From the NCBI RefSeq assembly GCF_932526225.1, contig NC_064040.1, forward strand, positions 17,300,994 through 17,364,993: a stretch of 64,000 bases of DNA, in the 5' to 3' direction. Positions 45,096 to 56,850 of this stretch are shown piece after piece; the first letter of the stretch is position 1; every line of letters starts with the position of its first letter. The notes under the pieces are model-generated. The model searched no databases. It was not told where the DNA came from and was given only the letters and a program-made list of their open reading frames with translations. The position numbers and the translations under genes were made by a program. This stretch comes from Nematostella vectensis. Its lineage: Eukaryota; Cnidaria; Anthozoa; Actiniaria; Edwardsiidae.

Positions 45096-48000
45096 CTATA
45101 ATGTGATCCCCCATTGCTTCAGAAGTGCACTGGCATACTTAAGTTGTTTTAACAGTGCTGATGCTGTGCTGTCCTCGTTCATGAACTGGGGTGTAGGAGC
45201 AGTGAGGTTGTGGTCAAACAAAAACTGCTTTTCCAATGCAACAAGGTCAGACTGTATATTCTTTCTCTTTGCAAGGACTTTAGTCTGCATCTGGGCAAGA
45301 CTGTGGTGATAGCTGTTTTCTAGATGCTGGTCCCTGAGGTTTTGTCTCTGCAACTGCTTGAGTCTTGCATGCTTTTTGTCAAGAGCACTCACTTCTGTTG
45401 TCTTGCCAACAACAATCTCCAGAGCTTTCCCTAGCCTTGATGTCAACTCAGTTGAGGAATCTGTTGTTCTTGTGGCTGGTTCTGGTGTAAGTGAAGTTGG
45501 TAAAGATGTGGTGGAATTCCCTTCATTTGCATGTTTCTCTTCCGGTGGAGGGAGATCCGGATCAATGCAGACTACTTCATCCCGGGCCAGGGTAATACCA
45601 ACTACATTTTCATCTTCACTCTCTGTGGCACCCATGATGTCAGCAGTGGCTATAAGAGGTACTGGTGGTACCTCTTCAGGTAGGGGGAAACCTTTATTGT
45701 GACAGACTACTTCATCTGGGGCCAGGGTAATGCTAACAGCATTTTCATCTTCTTCACTTGTCTCATCTGAGGCATTCCTTGTGTCAGCAGAAACTGATTC
45801 TGGGTCAATTCTTATTCTAAGTGTTGTCCCATCTTCTTGGTCGATTCTTAGGAGGTGAGTAGGGAGGGGAATGCTGCTAGCTATGCAATGTTTCCAGCAA
45901 TTGTCGAGTCTCTCAGCCTCTTTTTTCAAGTTGCTTGATCGAAAGTGGTGAAGAGAGGGCCCACAACCAGAGGGAATGTCTGTGACATCATGAAATTCAA
46001 CTCCATCTTCAACTTTCTTCCACCAAACACCTTCTCCTTCAACTAAGAAGTCACTTATTTCTTGGAGGTGAGCTTGCCATGCATGGCTATGCCTTTGAAT
46101 GAGCTCCTCAGGTATGACAGTGTTCTTGGGAGATGGGAGGCAAGTTGCTAGCTTGCTTACATGGTCTTGCTGTCTGAACACATCATCTCGTTGCAGGCCT
46201 ATCTGGCGCTCTGCTTGCAAGCGGATGAAAAGGTTAGGTATTATTTGCCCTTGATGGTAATTCGATGTCTGCTTCGTGATGCGCTTGATACTGTTAAAGA
46301 TCCTTTCTTGTCGTTCTGCATTAGCAGCTTGTCCAGACATTAAGCGCAATGTACTGGTAGCATGGGCTGTCAGGTTATGAAAGTACACTCCATACAGTTT
46401 TCTTGAGGTTAGCTTCTTTGTGTCCTTCACAAAATCTATCAACAATATGGCATGGTACCAGGCTTGGTTGCTATATCTAAGAATTGAGGCCGGAGATCTT
46501 TGGCTGTCTGCCGCGTAGAGGAGTCTCTGCATCTCGACCAAGGTGTCAATGGCAGCCATGACTTTCTTGGACATGATATTGGACTGGTGTGCCACCCCAG
46601 CAGTTTTGATAAGGGCTTCCCTTTGGTCCACACATCTCTTGCTGTCTTTCCCTGCCAGACTGAGTGTGATTGTCTCCTCTATCAAAGCCTTTTCTTCACC
46701 CATCAAATGGCTTGGAAATTCAGCAAAGAAATTTGCAATATGATTGCCAAGATCATGAAGAGGCTCGCATGGTATGACTTCATAAGATTCTAGATTAAGG
46801 TTGGTCAGGGATTCTGTCGGGGTATTAAAGAGAAGTGCAGGCACTCTTTGTTTTCCTTTCATTTCTTCAGTGAGTAGTTTCTGCATCTCCATTTTCGTTT
46901 TTCCTTCATAAATGCCCCTTGATGCCAGTTCCTTTTCAAGCTCTTCTTTTTTCAGACCTTCCAGTGGTTTAGCTTTTTTCTGTTTTGATTTAGAGAGGGA
47001 GACGGTCCCCCGAAGAATTGCCTGCTGTCTCTCAGTAAGGGATATGGCCTCCAAATTCAGAGTGTAGGCCAAGTCGCTGGTCATGTCACAGTGTACTTCA
47101 CAGGTAGAACAGAAGTAGTTTCCTCCTTTCTGTTGTCCTGTCTCAAAAGCTCGCAATGGAGAGTCTCCCTGACAAAACCTCATGATATCAGTGTATGAAA
47201 TACTGTTGTCATCACACAGCTCTCTGACACATTGGAGCCTTGTCTCCGAATATAATAAAAGCTCATGGTCAGAGCTCCCACATTTTGCAATAAAATGTAG
47301 CTCTGGTTCTTCAACCAGCATTTGCACATTAACCCGTCTTCCATATTTTGCAGCATACTCCTCATCTGTAAGGAACACTGCCTTGTCATAAAGACAGGTC
47401 ATAAGGCACATCAGATATCCAGAGTTAGCAACTGTTGAGTTATCTAGCCATATCATCAGATGCCTTGTTCTTTCATGGCTTTTTAGCTTCTCCCTCATGT
47501 CTGGGACTGCCATACCATCCACATACTCGTTGATCTGCAAAAGCCTTGTTCTTAGCTGTTCTGCTGTAAGCTCTGCTAATTCTTCCTCTGTTGTCCCCCG
47601 GAGAAACTTCTCCTGTTTTTTTAACATTGTCCTTCGGATATTGGCAAGGGGCATTTTTCTACCATCAGTATAGACATCCTCTTTTTTTATTTTCAGATCC
47701 TTTGTAAGGATAAGCTTTTCATACTGAAAAACAAAGAGAATATGCAATTAATTTCTTCAGATAAAAGACATTGGAGACATATTGTAGAGACATTGACAAT
47801 CTAGTTCATGTACTGAAATTGTTTTTGTTTTTATATCAATCTGACAATTGACTTTAACACAATGGCCCTGCAAAGAGTTATTTTTAACTGCCTACCTTTC
47901 GTGGTACAATCCGTTCTCCTATACTGTACTCCTTTGTGTGGATCTTCTGCAATAGCTGTGCTTTCAGTGTTTTCTTGTCTGGCTCACAGGGTATGCTGAT

Positions 48001-49263
48001 CTCTCCCCCTTGCCCTCTCCTTTTCCTTCTTCTAATTACTGGATCCATGGGGTTTTTGCGTTTGGTACTAAACCGGTCAACATCTACTCCGTTTCTCACT
48101 AGCCACTCCTTCACAATCTGTCCGCCGTTAAGTGCAACTTGTCCACTGCTGTCTGTCACATTATACTTCCTAGCTAGAGCACTGTAATTGATAAGATGAC
48201 CACCCTGGTACGCCTCAACCTCTGCTTTAAGCCCGGCCTTGTCCCATCCCATCCTCTCCATGTCCCCGGTGTGGTCTTTTTTTCTTTTTTTCTTGTTAGG
48301 CTCATCCATTCTTTCTCTTGCAGTGTTTGCTGGCTCAAACGACAATGCTCTACGCCCACGCTCCCATCCTCTTATGGACTGTCCACTTCCATAACATCTA
48401 ATAATTAATTGGTATGTTGTAATTAATATCCCAATAAAACTATAGAAAATTGGACTCATTGATTTTTTTTTCACTTCCCATCAAAATTTCTCCCAAAAAT
48501 TTCTTTCAAATTTAAATAATTGAGCTCACCTCAAAAATGCAGTCTCTTTCATTTGGTTTTCTACATTTTCTTTTGATGAAGTGTAAATGCGGCGTCGTTC
48601 ATTTCTCTTGTCATTTTCAGTTTTGTGTTGCAAGTTTATCCCTGGAACAGATGACAGGGCACTGGCAAGTGAACACTGGTACTGTTCTTGGAAACTTTCC
48701 TCATATTGCTCAAAGAGAGATCTTGCAACATTTGTAGCATCACGTTTTCGTGCTTTTACAGTAGGGGTTGCATTTCGCAGACGCTGAGCCTCGTTGTTAG
48801 CGGCAAATATAATATTTTGCTTTGCTTTCCCCTTGAAGAAATTTGAGGTGACTGGGAAGTATGACATAACCTCTGTGTATCTGATTGCACAGGCTTTACA
48901 GTTCTGAAATGAATGTTCCTTTCTTCTATTTTCAGATAAACCTTGCCATTTCTCTCTAGAGAAAGTCTCCATAAACTTTGATTTTTCCTCAGCTTTTCTG
49001 GTGTTCCATTTGTTCATGGCATTCCTCAAACCAGGCAGCTTTCTATGGAATTTAAGGAACTCGATATCAAAAGCATCCCCTGTTACTTGTGGTGGGAAAT
49101 AGCTCCTGTACTTTCTGTACTGCTCCCCCTTTACTCTCGCATTGTACATTGTAGTGCTTTCACCACTTTCTCTCGGTAATGCCTTTTCGACCTCCCTGGC
49201 CACCTGCAATGCTATAACCTTCCCAAATCCACACGTTTGTGGACATAGAAAGACCCCTGCCAT
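45096..49263 (-). CDS. Large uncharacterised protein of the nested element, putative transposase (three exons)
   Basis: Exons 49263-48530, 48397-47896 and 47723-45096, joined by introns of 132 and 172 bp with GTGAGC/TTATTAG and GTAGGC/TTTTCAG sites. Phases agree (2, then 0), giving about 1,287 residues from an ATG at 49263. Visible parts: a basic N-terminal region with CKAC (exon 1); basic nuclear-localisation-like runs (PNKKKRKK near 278-285, RRRKRR near 367-372) around a helix-turn-helix-like segment at about 312-350 (NYSALARKYNV, GGQIVKEWL); a Cys patch at about 598-624 (GDSPLRAFETG, GGNYFCSTCEVHC); a SAP-like helix pair at about 666-696; a His/acidic block near 856-890 (YFHNLTAHA, ANAERQERIFN); two acidic imperfect repeats near the C-terminus; and a duplicated ASALLKQ. 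Transposase function is inferred from position between inverted repeats and the DNA-binding look. Catalytic residues are not assigned. The blocks recall multi-copy uncharacterised proteins in cnidarians and sponges (memory, not search). Confidence 0.75.
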
Positions 49264-49569
49264 CTCAGGGTGACTTTTTTTTTTATAAAATTCAACAACT
49301 AGAAGACAAAAATTTTCGTAAAACTCGCTGGGGAAAAAAACTTTGCACTTTTCAATTCCATAACTACACCAACTGCGCCCACTGTTTGAAAATCCCGCCT
49401 AAAATACACAAAAGGACATGCGCAATAATGTGCTTTGTAATCAGCGTCTTTTTATTTACTTTAAGATTCAAGATTCCATTTATTTCCCTACCATAATCAT
49501 GCTGTTTACTTTAATCGTTCTAAATTCAGTACGTCTTTCCGTTTATTTTAGACGATCGTTTAACTATAT

Positions 49570-49724
49570 TTAAACAGTTCTGCATGGGATACATCTCTTG
49601 TTGTCCCTTTGTCGTTTAACTAAGAAATCTCTTGCAATTTTCGTCATTTTCTTCATGTATTCAATCAATCTACTGCAACAATGTGTATTCCCTTCACAGT
49701 CCATCCGCCATCTTGCTTTCATTG
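49570..49724 (-). other. Short coding-like frame upstream of the large gene
   Basis: From an ATG at 49722 a frame of about 50 codons (MKARWRMDCEGNTHCCSRLI...) with five cysteines and many Lys/Arg ends at TAA 49570. It lies in the nested element, same strand as the large gene and 300 bp upstream of it. It could be an upstream ORF, a remnant or chance. Confidence 0.2.
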
Positions 49725-50299
49725 TATCTATGGAAACTGACAACCGCTGATCACTTTTTAGCTGAGCCTGCTTCGATCTTTCCAAAGAAAGAGCGTCAGC
49801 TTTTATCGCTTTTGAAAAACACCTTAGCTATTAGGAAACTGCAACTCTCAATCATGTTTTAGAAGTTTAATCCCTAAATGATTCAAATCCAAGGTGTAAG
49901 TTTGGAAAAATAGTTTTATTGCCTGTAATAATGCAGTGTATTGTGACACATCGTTCTGAATTCTACAATTATCGATCAAAGCCCTCAATTTACTTCGTCA
50001 ACAGCTTTGGAATACAAATTTCCAGCTTACATTTGTATACTCTGGTCATCCCTCCTTCATTTAGCATTGGAATTTTGGAGTTTTAATTACGTCCTGTGTG
50101 TCTGCAGGGCGCCAGAAAAAAGGATGTTTTTTCACAAACTTGTAACACCTTAATTATGTCACGTGAAAGTTTCCATGGCAACTGAGTAGTCGATAACATC
50201 GAGCATGTTATGCAGAAAAACTACGCCAACTTTCAGGCTGATTGGTTAAAAAATGCGTTGTCTAGAATTTTTTAACTGAGTCCGTCCGGTTTTTACGAG

Positions 50300-50325
50300 T
50301 TCAGCCTTGCCTTAAATGCACTGAG
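50300..50325. repeat. Right terminal inverted repeat of the nested element
   Basis: 26 bp that, read on the minus strand, starts CTCAGTGCA and pairs with 44228-44253. Confidence 0.8.
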
Positions 50326-50363
50326 AAATACCGACCTGGTATGTTTGAGAGTGATTTTCCTTC

Positions 50364-50381
50364 AGTTTGCTTCTGACACCA
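50364..50381 (-). other. tRNA primer-binding site of the gypsy element
   Basis: TGGTGTCAGAAGCAAACT on the minus strand begins immediately after the LTR. The TGG start complements the CCA end of a tRNA; the tRNA species is not assigned. Confidence 0.75.
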
Positions 50382-50519
50382 TGTAATAAGTTGACTTGAA
50401 GGCTTTTTATTCACCTATTTTATTAACACAGTACAAAACATGGCGGACTACACGAGGAACTCCATCCGGGTGCGCATGTGCGAAAGATATGCTAATTAAC
50501 CGGAAGTAAAACTACAACA
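50382..50519 (-). repeat. 5' LTR of the Ty3/gypsy element
   Basis: 138 bp, identical to the 3' LTR. It would carry the element's promoter. Confidence 0.95.
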
Positions 50520-52935
50520 AGAGCATTTAGTTCGATACATATAGTTTTTCTCTACAGCTTTTTCTTAGCGTTTTTCCGTAGCGTTTTGTCACTCTTCTCC
50601 AAATTTTTTTCAGGCGAATCCCAACTCAAGCAAGCTGACAGCTTTAAAGGCATGATGCTAGGGCAGGATGTATTTATTAATACAGCTAAGTAACAAAAAG
50701 ATAGATAATAGTTACAAATGAAAACTTGTTATAAAAAAAATGAGCCAGGCTAATAAAATAATCTAAAAGTAGTCAAAAACTTTGAAAACAAGTTAGAGTG
50801 GTTTCTTTCATTCACCTTTTGACAAAGTGGCTGGTACAAAACACTGACCAACATTGGCCCTTATTGCAAATGGACTAAATGGGTTTTCTAGTCAATTTGA
50901 ACTGATTAACTGCACAGGGTTTTGTGAGCAATCTACTTTCAAATAGCTGATATGAATACAGCTCAATACTTAGGAATCTGAGATGATATTTGCAAAAATC
51001 AACAGCAATGTACCATTTGACCTTTCATGCAATTATTTCAAAGATAATTTAGCACTGTACATGGAAGTGATGTGAAATGAAAATATAGCTACCTTTTTTT
51101 TTATAACAAACTGCATCTTTTTGTAATGCGACACCAAGCCCTATTTTATGTTTAAACACAAAAATACCAGGTGTACATACCCTTGAAACCATGATGCTTT
51201 AATATGTGGGTCCATGGACTTCCTCATCGAGGGTCAGTGTTTTGTACGATCCACTCAAGACAAAGTGTCAATTTAAAGAGTATTAGCCAAAAAAAAAAAA
51301 AACAGTAAAGAAGGTTAATAAAACTGTTTATTCAATATTTGTAGTTTCTACCAAATAACTTTTATTACCCTTCAACAGAGAGAAAATTATAAAAATCAAG
51401 AAAATCTAGTAGTAGTGCAATGTGAAAGGAAGAAAGGGAATTTGGACAGTGTAGGCAAGTATGGAGAACATTTACTGGCAAAAACGATATGCTAATGTAT
51501 AGAAACGCGTTGTGTGCTGATATGGTTTTAAATGTTAAAAAGAGTAAAAAAGCACCCATTTTACTGTAAAAAACTAAAATTCATTTTCAATTCTTCAATG
51601 TTCCCTATTGGATGATACCTCCATATACACCCAGCAAGTTTTTCCGGGTTAAACAACATTAAAAATATACATACACACATATTCCACTCTACACCTGTGC
51701 ATCAAGCACTTTTCTATGAACGGCTTCACTCACACATTACATATATACATACATATATTAGTATTATAATATGGCTTAAATTGATTACATGCTGGCTCCG
51801 CTTTTAGGCAGTGCATAAATATATATATTACGCTACTCATGAAGCAACGGGATCGAAACGTGCAATAAGGAAGGTTTGTGTTACAAAGGATCAGAGTGTG
51901 ATGGTGAAAAAGAGAATAATAGGATTGCACCCAGATTTGTGATGGTGCAGTGTGATCGTGAAAAAGAGAATAATAGACGTACTGACAAGGGTTTTCGAAA
52001 ACACACCAACAAACAGGAAAAAGGATTTGAATGTCGCGCAATCAGTCAAATGACGATCCGCCCCATTGATTTTAATGCTCGCAACTGAATCTAAAGAATT
52101 GATTTAAAATAAGTCGAGTGGACATATTCTTGTAGTTCCGAATTTGTTTCTCAGATATTTAGGTTAGTGGTTTATTCTGGCTTTAAATAAGGCCAAACAC
52201 TCAGCCATTTTAGCTCAATGCTGAGTCACACAAGAAATCCACTCATCGGCTAATTCAAGCGGGTATCTGAGACACTTTCAATCAAATATTGTTGCCCCAA
52301 GTATTTGTGATTGTGAATATGTTTTGCCAATATATCATTGAAACTCTAAATGTAAAATGTATTCAGATCGTAACCTAGGAAAGGTAAAATCGTTCGAATC
52401 TTCGGTTCGTTGATAAGGGCAAGGGACAGGTACGCTCGAGATTATCTCTTACTTTTCATTCAATATCCTAAAGACAAATGAATCCTAAAGACACATGAGT
52501 GATTACCCCATTAACAATAAAATAAATTCATTGCTTTTACTTCATCTTTATTTCTTTTACATTATCGGAATATAGTACAGATTAAAGACAGCTGTTGTGA
52601 TAGCATTTTCGAGACTTTTCGGCAGCGGTACAGAACACAGGTATCAGCACGCTGTTTTTCACGTCGCTCGCCACACGTTATTAGATGGTTAGGGTAACCC
52701 AAACATTCCCTGCCCATGAGCTAATGAACGAGTAAAGCTTGTTGGAGCCTGGTGCCCAAGGTACCATCTGGTCAGGCTTGAACGTAGACGATGCAGGGAT
52801 ACTAGACATTTGTTTTCCATCATCTGATGAATGTCCTCTTAATGAGTCTGTCAAAAAATGACAAATGTGCCTACTTGTGTTTGTATGGTGGTGCTTAGAT
52901 TAGGTTACACACCACATGTCGATAACGTGATGATA
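50520..52935. other. Non-coding stretch
   Basis: No gene supported. A block of about 27 bp (GTGATGGTGAAAAAGAGAAT and onward) is duplicated 54 bp apart (51897 and 51951). Otherwise A/T-rich sequence. Confidence 0.4.
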
Positions 52936-52936
52936 G

Positions 52937-53028
<92 letters not shown>
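52936..53028. repeat. GA dinucleotide microsatellite
   Basis: About 45 GA repeats with one early AAA interruption, followed by a G run. Confidence 0.97.
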
Positions 53029-53033
<5 letters not shown>

Positions 53034-56000
53034 ATTTTTAATAAAGCTACCACGCCCGTGGAGGAGGAAGTTAACAAACAATAAAAGGCACAAGTCATCA
53101 TCATCTTACATAGAAATACTCTTATAGGCACAAACCTTCATTCACGACTCAACACATTTTCGCAACTTATTAAAGAATTTAAATCAATATCGGAGATGTT
53201 ATTAATTTAATGCAAATAAAACTGTCAAGAGGTCACCCTAAATAACAGTGCGAGGAAAGCATCGTCGGATAGCAGGTGGCCTCGAGAGAACAGCATTTCG
53301 GCAACTTTATGAACGGACTGAGAAGAGTCGCTAAGGCTGAGGTAGCATAGCACATTTTTCTTAAGATTTCGCAGTTCGCTGGCGTAATGTGCAATACTGG
53401 ATGCTAGAGATATGTAGCATAGCCGCCATACGGGATTCATTATTCGCGATGGCGTTAATTAGACAAATGAACCCCCGCGATTCTATTTATAAGCGATCAT
53501 CAAAAGGCGTTCTTTCGATTAAAAACACCGAGTCGCTTTTCGTAGCATAACTTGCGCAAGTGGTTTCCTAGATTAGCCGTTCCCATTAATCTAATGCGTA
53601 CCACAGCAGATTCGTATCATTCCACTTTCAATATACAATTTCTGATTTGAGTATATAACTTTCAGGATGAGCCTAGAATATCATTTCTTACTAAAAGGCC
53701 AGCGGCCTATTATGTTCATGACCTATATAGGCACGTGTGCGCATGCCTTGTTCCACAAATCTAAATGTAATAGTTCTTTCGGGCACCGAACTGGTTATTT
53801 AAGAAATGAAAACCATATGTTTAAAAGTAGCAACGACAACAAAATGGAGCATCTTTTCTTTATGATTACGATCATGCGAAATGTTAGGCCAGACCTGGGA
53901 CTCATCGACCCTCCTTAGGCACGTCCGTTATTGCGCGCGCTCGTATTTCAACTTTTGCCGTGAAGATCGCTGATTGGCACATGTTCGCATGCGCATGCAA
54001 TAAATACTGGACCCTCTTTCACGCGAGCCAGAATGTCGAGCGCAAAGAGAGTCCCAGGTCTGGACTAGCGAAATGTTAGGCTGACCGTTATCTTTCCCAC
54101 AAACTTTCTCAACAAGTAGAGTACATCTCACTCAGAGGAAGGCTTTGCCCATGCACAATAACACAAGTTCGTCTGAAACTATTCACAAGAGGCCTAAAAT
54201 TAAGCTAAGTAGGTGGAATTATTGATATACATTACTCGAATAGAAATTCAATAAAGCAAACACATTGAAAACCTATAATGTGTATCATGATTCATTATAA
54301 AACATTTTTAAAGGGTTAGAGTCCCTGAAGACCAATTGAGTTGACTTGAAGAGGATGGCAACCATCTTCTCATGACATCAAGGTCAATCATGTTTACCTC
54401 AACCGAAATAATCAATGCTCATCTCATATATAATCCTGAGGTGTTGACCGTCGTTAAAAGGCAAATCGTGGATCATTTTCCACCAAGGTCTTTTAGGAAG
54501 CCATCGGCGTATACAAGCGCTTGATTGAACATCTCGAAACAGGCGAAGTGAGATACAATCAAATATTTGCAAGTATGTGCTCTTACATAGACCAGAAGAA
54601 ACATTATCACAATATTCAAAGCAATTAGTTGGTAAATTGATACATTACCAAACATATAATAATAAGCTAAAAACTTCCCAAATACTCAGTGTAAAATTTT
54701 TATTGCCTTTGGTGGATAACAAATCCGTCTTACTTCAAATCCCTAAGGCTTTTAAGGTTAAATATTTTTTATTGAAAAATAAATCATTTACAAGTATTGA
54801 CCTCCCGGCTAGCGGCATTGAGTTGGATAATTGCCAATGACTATTAATCCGTGCCTAAAGAAGATTACATAACTTTCGCTTTTGGAAAATATATCATGAA
54901 TGTCTTTATAAATAATTAGTGGTCTTTTACGAAGAAGAAAAAAATAATGAATTGATGTATGCATTAACGCGAAAGACACGAAAACCTCCATTCTTGGCAC
55001 ACAGCCACCGGAAAAAACAAGCGCGCATCATTTCATTTTGTGGCGGGAAAATTTGCTTTTTCAGCTGAATTGTTAAGATTGTTAATGACGTGGCTATATA
55101 AAGAAAGTTAATCTGTTGAATCATAAAGCAACCAGATTCTTGGCCTCGCTTAAGGCATTGCATCTTGCTCAAGGCACTGTAGTCCGATTGCTATTTTTTT
55201 TTTGGCCGTTGTTTTGACCCATGCTTGAGAGCCTATTGTCACTAAGTCATAAGAGCTTGAGAAGGCCATGCACGTGAGGGGTGTGTTCGAGCACAAGGAG
55301 AACTTGAATGTCAGCCAGGCCGCTATTTCACAATTCCAAATACCACCGAGCCATACCAAGTACCCATTCCCATCACTCAAGCACGCAACTGTAAGACCTC
55401 AGTTGAGGGTGTTTTTTTAAAAGTAATTTCTTTGTAAAATGATCGTAAACAATAACAAAGAAGTATCAGATGCTAGCGAATGAAATATCACATGAAAAAA
55501 ATAAAGATGAGTGGAAATAGGGTGAATGAAAATCTGAGAGTCTCTGAAGTGTTTTTGTGTTTAACGTCTTTCCCTTTGAAAAGTATCTTACGAAAAACAT
55601 CGTGCTTTGTCACAGCCATTAGAACATTCTTTGGATTGTCAGGTAGTCTGGGGCAAACACAATCCAGTGGTCGTAGCAATAACCTCTTGCTGACATAAAT
55701 GTGAGAAGACTATAGAATCAGGTGGTGTGAGGACATCAAGATGGACAATTCGGGCATGTACTTCATATACCATTCAATAAGTGAATACTTTTAATTCATC
55801 GAAATGTAACCGACATCATGCATCCAACCCGGATATACCCCCAGCGTGGTCTTAGTTGGCGGGTAGAGCTGTTTCACGCGATATCCTTAAAAGGAGCGTT
55901 TGCCACAACTGCTGCACTGCATTAGGTTTATCAACAAACTCTCAACTAAAGGCGTGAGAATGTTAGTTGGAGTTACTTAGAAATGTATAAGAATCATGCT

Positions 56001-56127
56001 TTTTAAGGCTATTATTAGTTCTAGACGCTTGATGAGAGGTATGCCGAGGTTAAACAGAGACCATACGTGCCGGCCGGTAGCGCTTTTTATTGCTTCTGGT
56101 GGAAAGTGTTTGTTCACGGGATAAAAA
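53029..56127. other. Non-coding stretch with one small inverted-repeat insertion
   Basis: Apart from the 53876-54081 structure (listed separately), no gene or recognisable element was seen. Short open frames lack features. Confidence 0.4.
53876..54081. mobile_element. Small inverted-repeat insertion flanked by 14-bp direct repeats
   Basis: CCAGACCTGGGACTC (53889-53903) pairs with its perfect inverse at 54049-54063. The structure is flanked by a direct repeat GCGAAATGTTAGGC (53876-53889 and 54068-54081). About 178 bp of non-coding DNA lies within. The direct repeat is longer than usual for DNA transposons, so class is open; it could be a foldback-type MITE. Confidence 0.45.
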
Positions 56128-56175
56128 TAATAACAACAATAATAATAACAACAAAAAACAACAATAATAATAATA
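56128..56175. repeat. AAT/AAC trinucleotide microsatellite
   Basis: Mixed AAT and AAC repeats directly before the G-rich minisatellite. Confidence 0.85.
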
Positions 56176-56850
56176 GCTATGAGGGGGAGCTATGAAAGTG
56201 GGGGTGCGTGGTATGGGGGGAGCTATGATAGTGGGGGTGTGTGGTATGGGGGGAGCTATGATAGTGGGGGTGTGTGGTATGGGGGGGGAGCTATGATAGT
56301 GGGGGTGTGTTGTATGGGGGGAGCTATGATAGTAGGGGTGTGTGGTATGGGGGGGGGGAGCTATGATAGTGGGGGTGTGTGGTATGGGGGGAGCTATGAT
56401 AGTGGGGGTGTGTGGTATGGGGGGAGCTATGATAGTGGGGGTGTGTGGTATGGGGAGAGCTATGATAGTGGGGGTGTGTGGTATGGGGGAGCTATGATAG
56501 TGGGGGTGTGTGGTATGGGGGGGGAGCTATGATAGTAGGGGTGTGTGGTATGGGGGGAGCTATGATAGTGGGGGTGTGTGGTATGGGGGGGAGCTATGAT
56601 AGTGGGGGTGTGTGGTATGGGGGAGCTATGATAGTGGGGGTGTGTGGTATGGGGGGGAACTATGATAGTGGGGGTGTGTGGTATGGGGGAGCTATGATAG
56701 TGGGGGTGTGTGGTATGGGGGGCTATGATAGTGGGTGTGTGGTATGGGGGGAGCTATGATAGAGGGGGTGTGTGGTATGGGGGAGCTATGATAGTGGGGG
56801 TGTGTGGTATGGGGGGGCTATGATAGTGGGTGTGTGGTATTGGGGGGGAT
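56176..56850. repeat. G-rich minisatellite of about 33 bp, about 20 copies
   Basis: Unit AGCTATGATAGTGGGGGTGT followed by GTGGTATGGGGGG, with G runs varying from four to nine. The plus strand carries two or more runs of four or more Gs per unit. Frames over it are repeat by-products. Confidence 0.95.

Larger units (their letters stand above)
44225..50328 (-). mobile_element. Nested 6.1-kb DNA-transposon-like element inside the gypsy leader
   Basis: Inverted repeats of 26 bp, 23 matching, lie at 44228-44253 and 50300-50325. Each begins CTCAGTGC at the outer edge and ends GGCTGAA inside. AAA flanks both (44225-44227 and 50326-50328), a possible 3-bp target duplication. Removing the element restores a short contiguous gypsy leader between primer-binding site and gag, which supports these borders independently. 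It carries an intron-containing minus-strand gene (45096-49263). Because that gene is in the same sense as gag-pol and keeps its introns, it cannot have come through the retroelement's spliced RNA, so later DNA-level insertion is inferred. The superfamily is not recognised. Confidence 0.8.
39836..50519 (-). mobile_element. Complete Ty3/gypsy LTR retrotransposon, interrupted by a nested element
   Basis: Two identical 138-bp LTRs (39836-39973 and 50382-50519; TG...CA in the plus orientation) bound a minus-strand element. A primer-binding site starting TGGTGTCAGAAG abuts the 5' LTR, and a polypurine tract AGAGAAGGGGA abuts the 3' LTR. The flanks are GGAGC (39831-39835) and AGAGC (50520-50524), an imperfect 5-bp target duplication. 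Without the nested 6.1-kb element it would be about 4.6 kb with gag starting about 90 bp from the primer-binding site. LTR identity indicates recent insertion, although the coding part carries a stop codon and an integrase motif change. Confidence 0.95.

Noticed and set aside
45096-49263. Three-exon gene as a host gene captured by the gypsy element and carried as an extra ORF
   Set aside because: The gene keeps introns in the same sense as gag-pol, and matching inverted repeats with AAA flanks lie on both sides, so nested DNA insertion explains it better.
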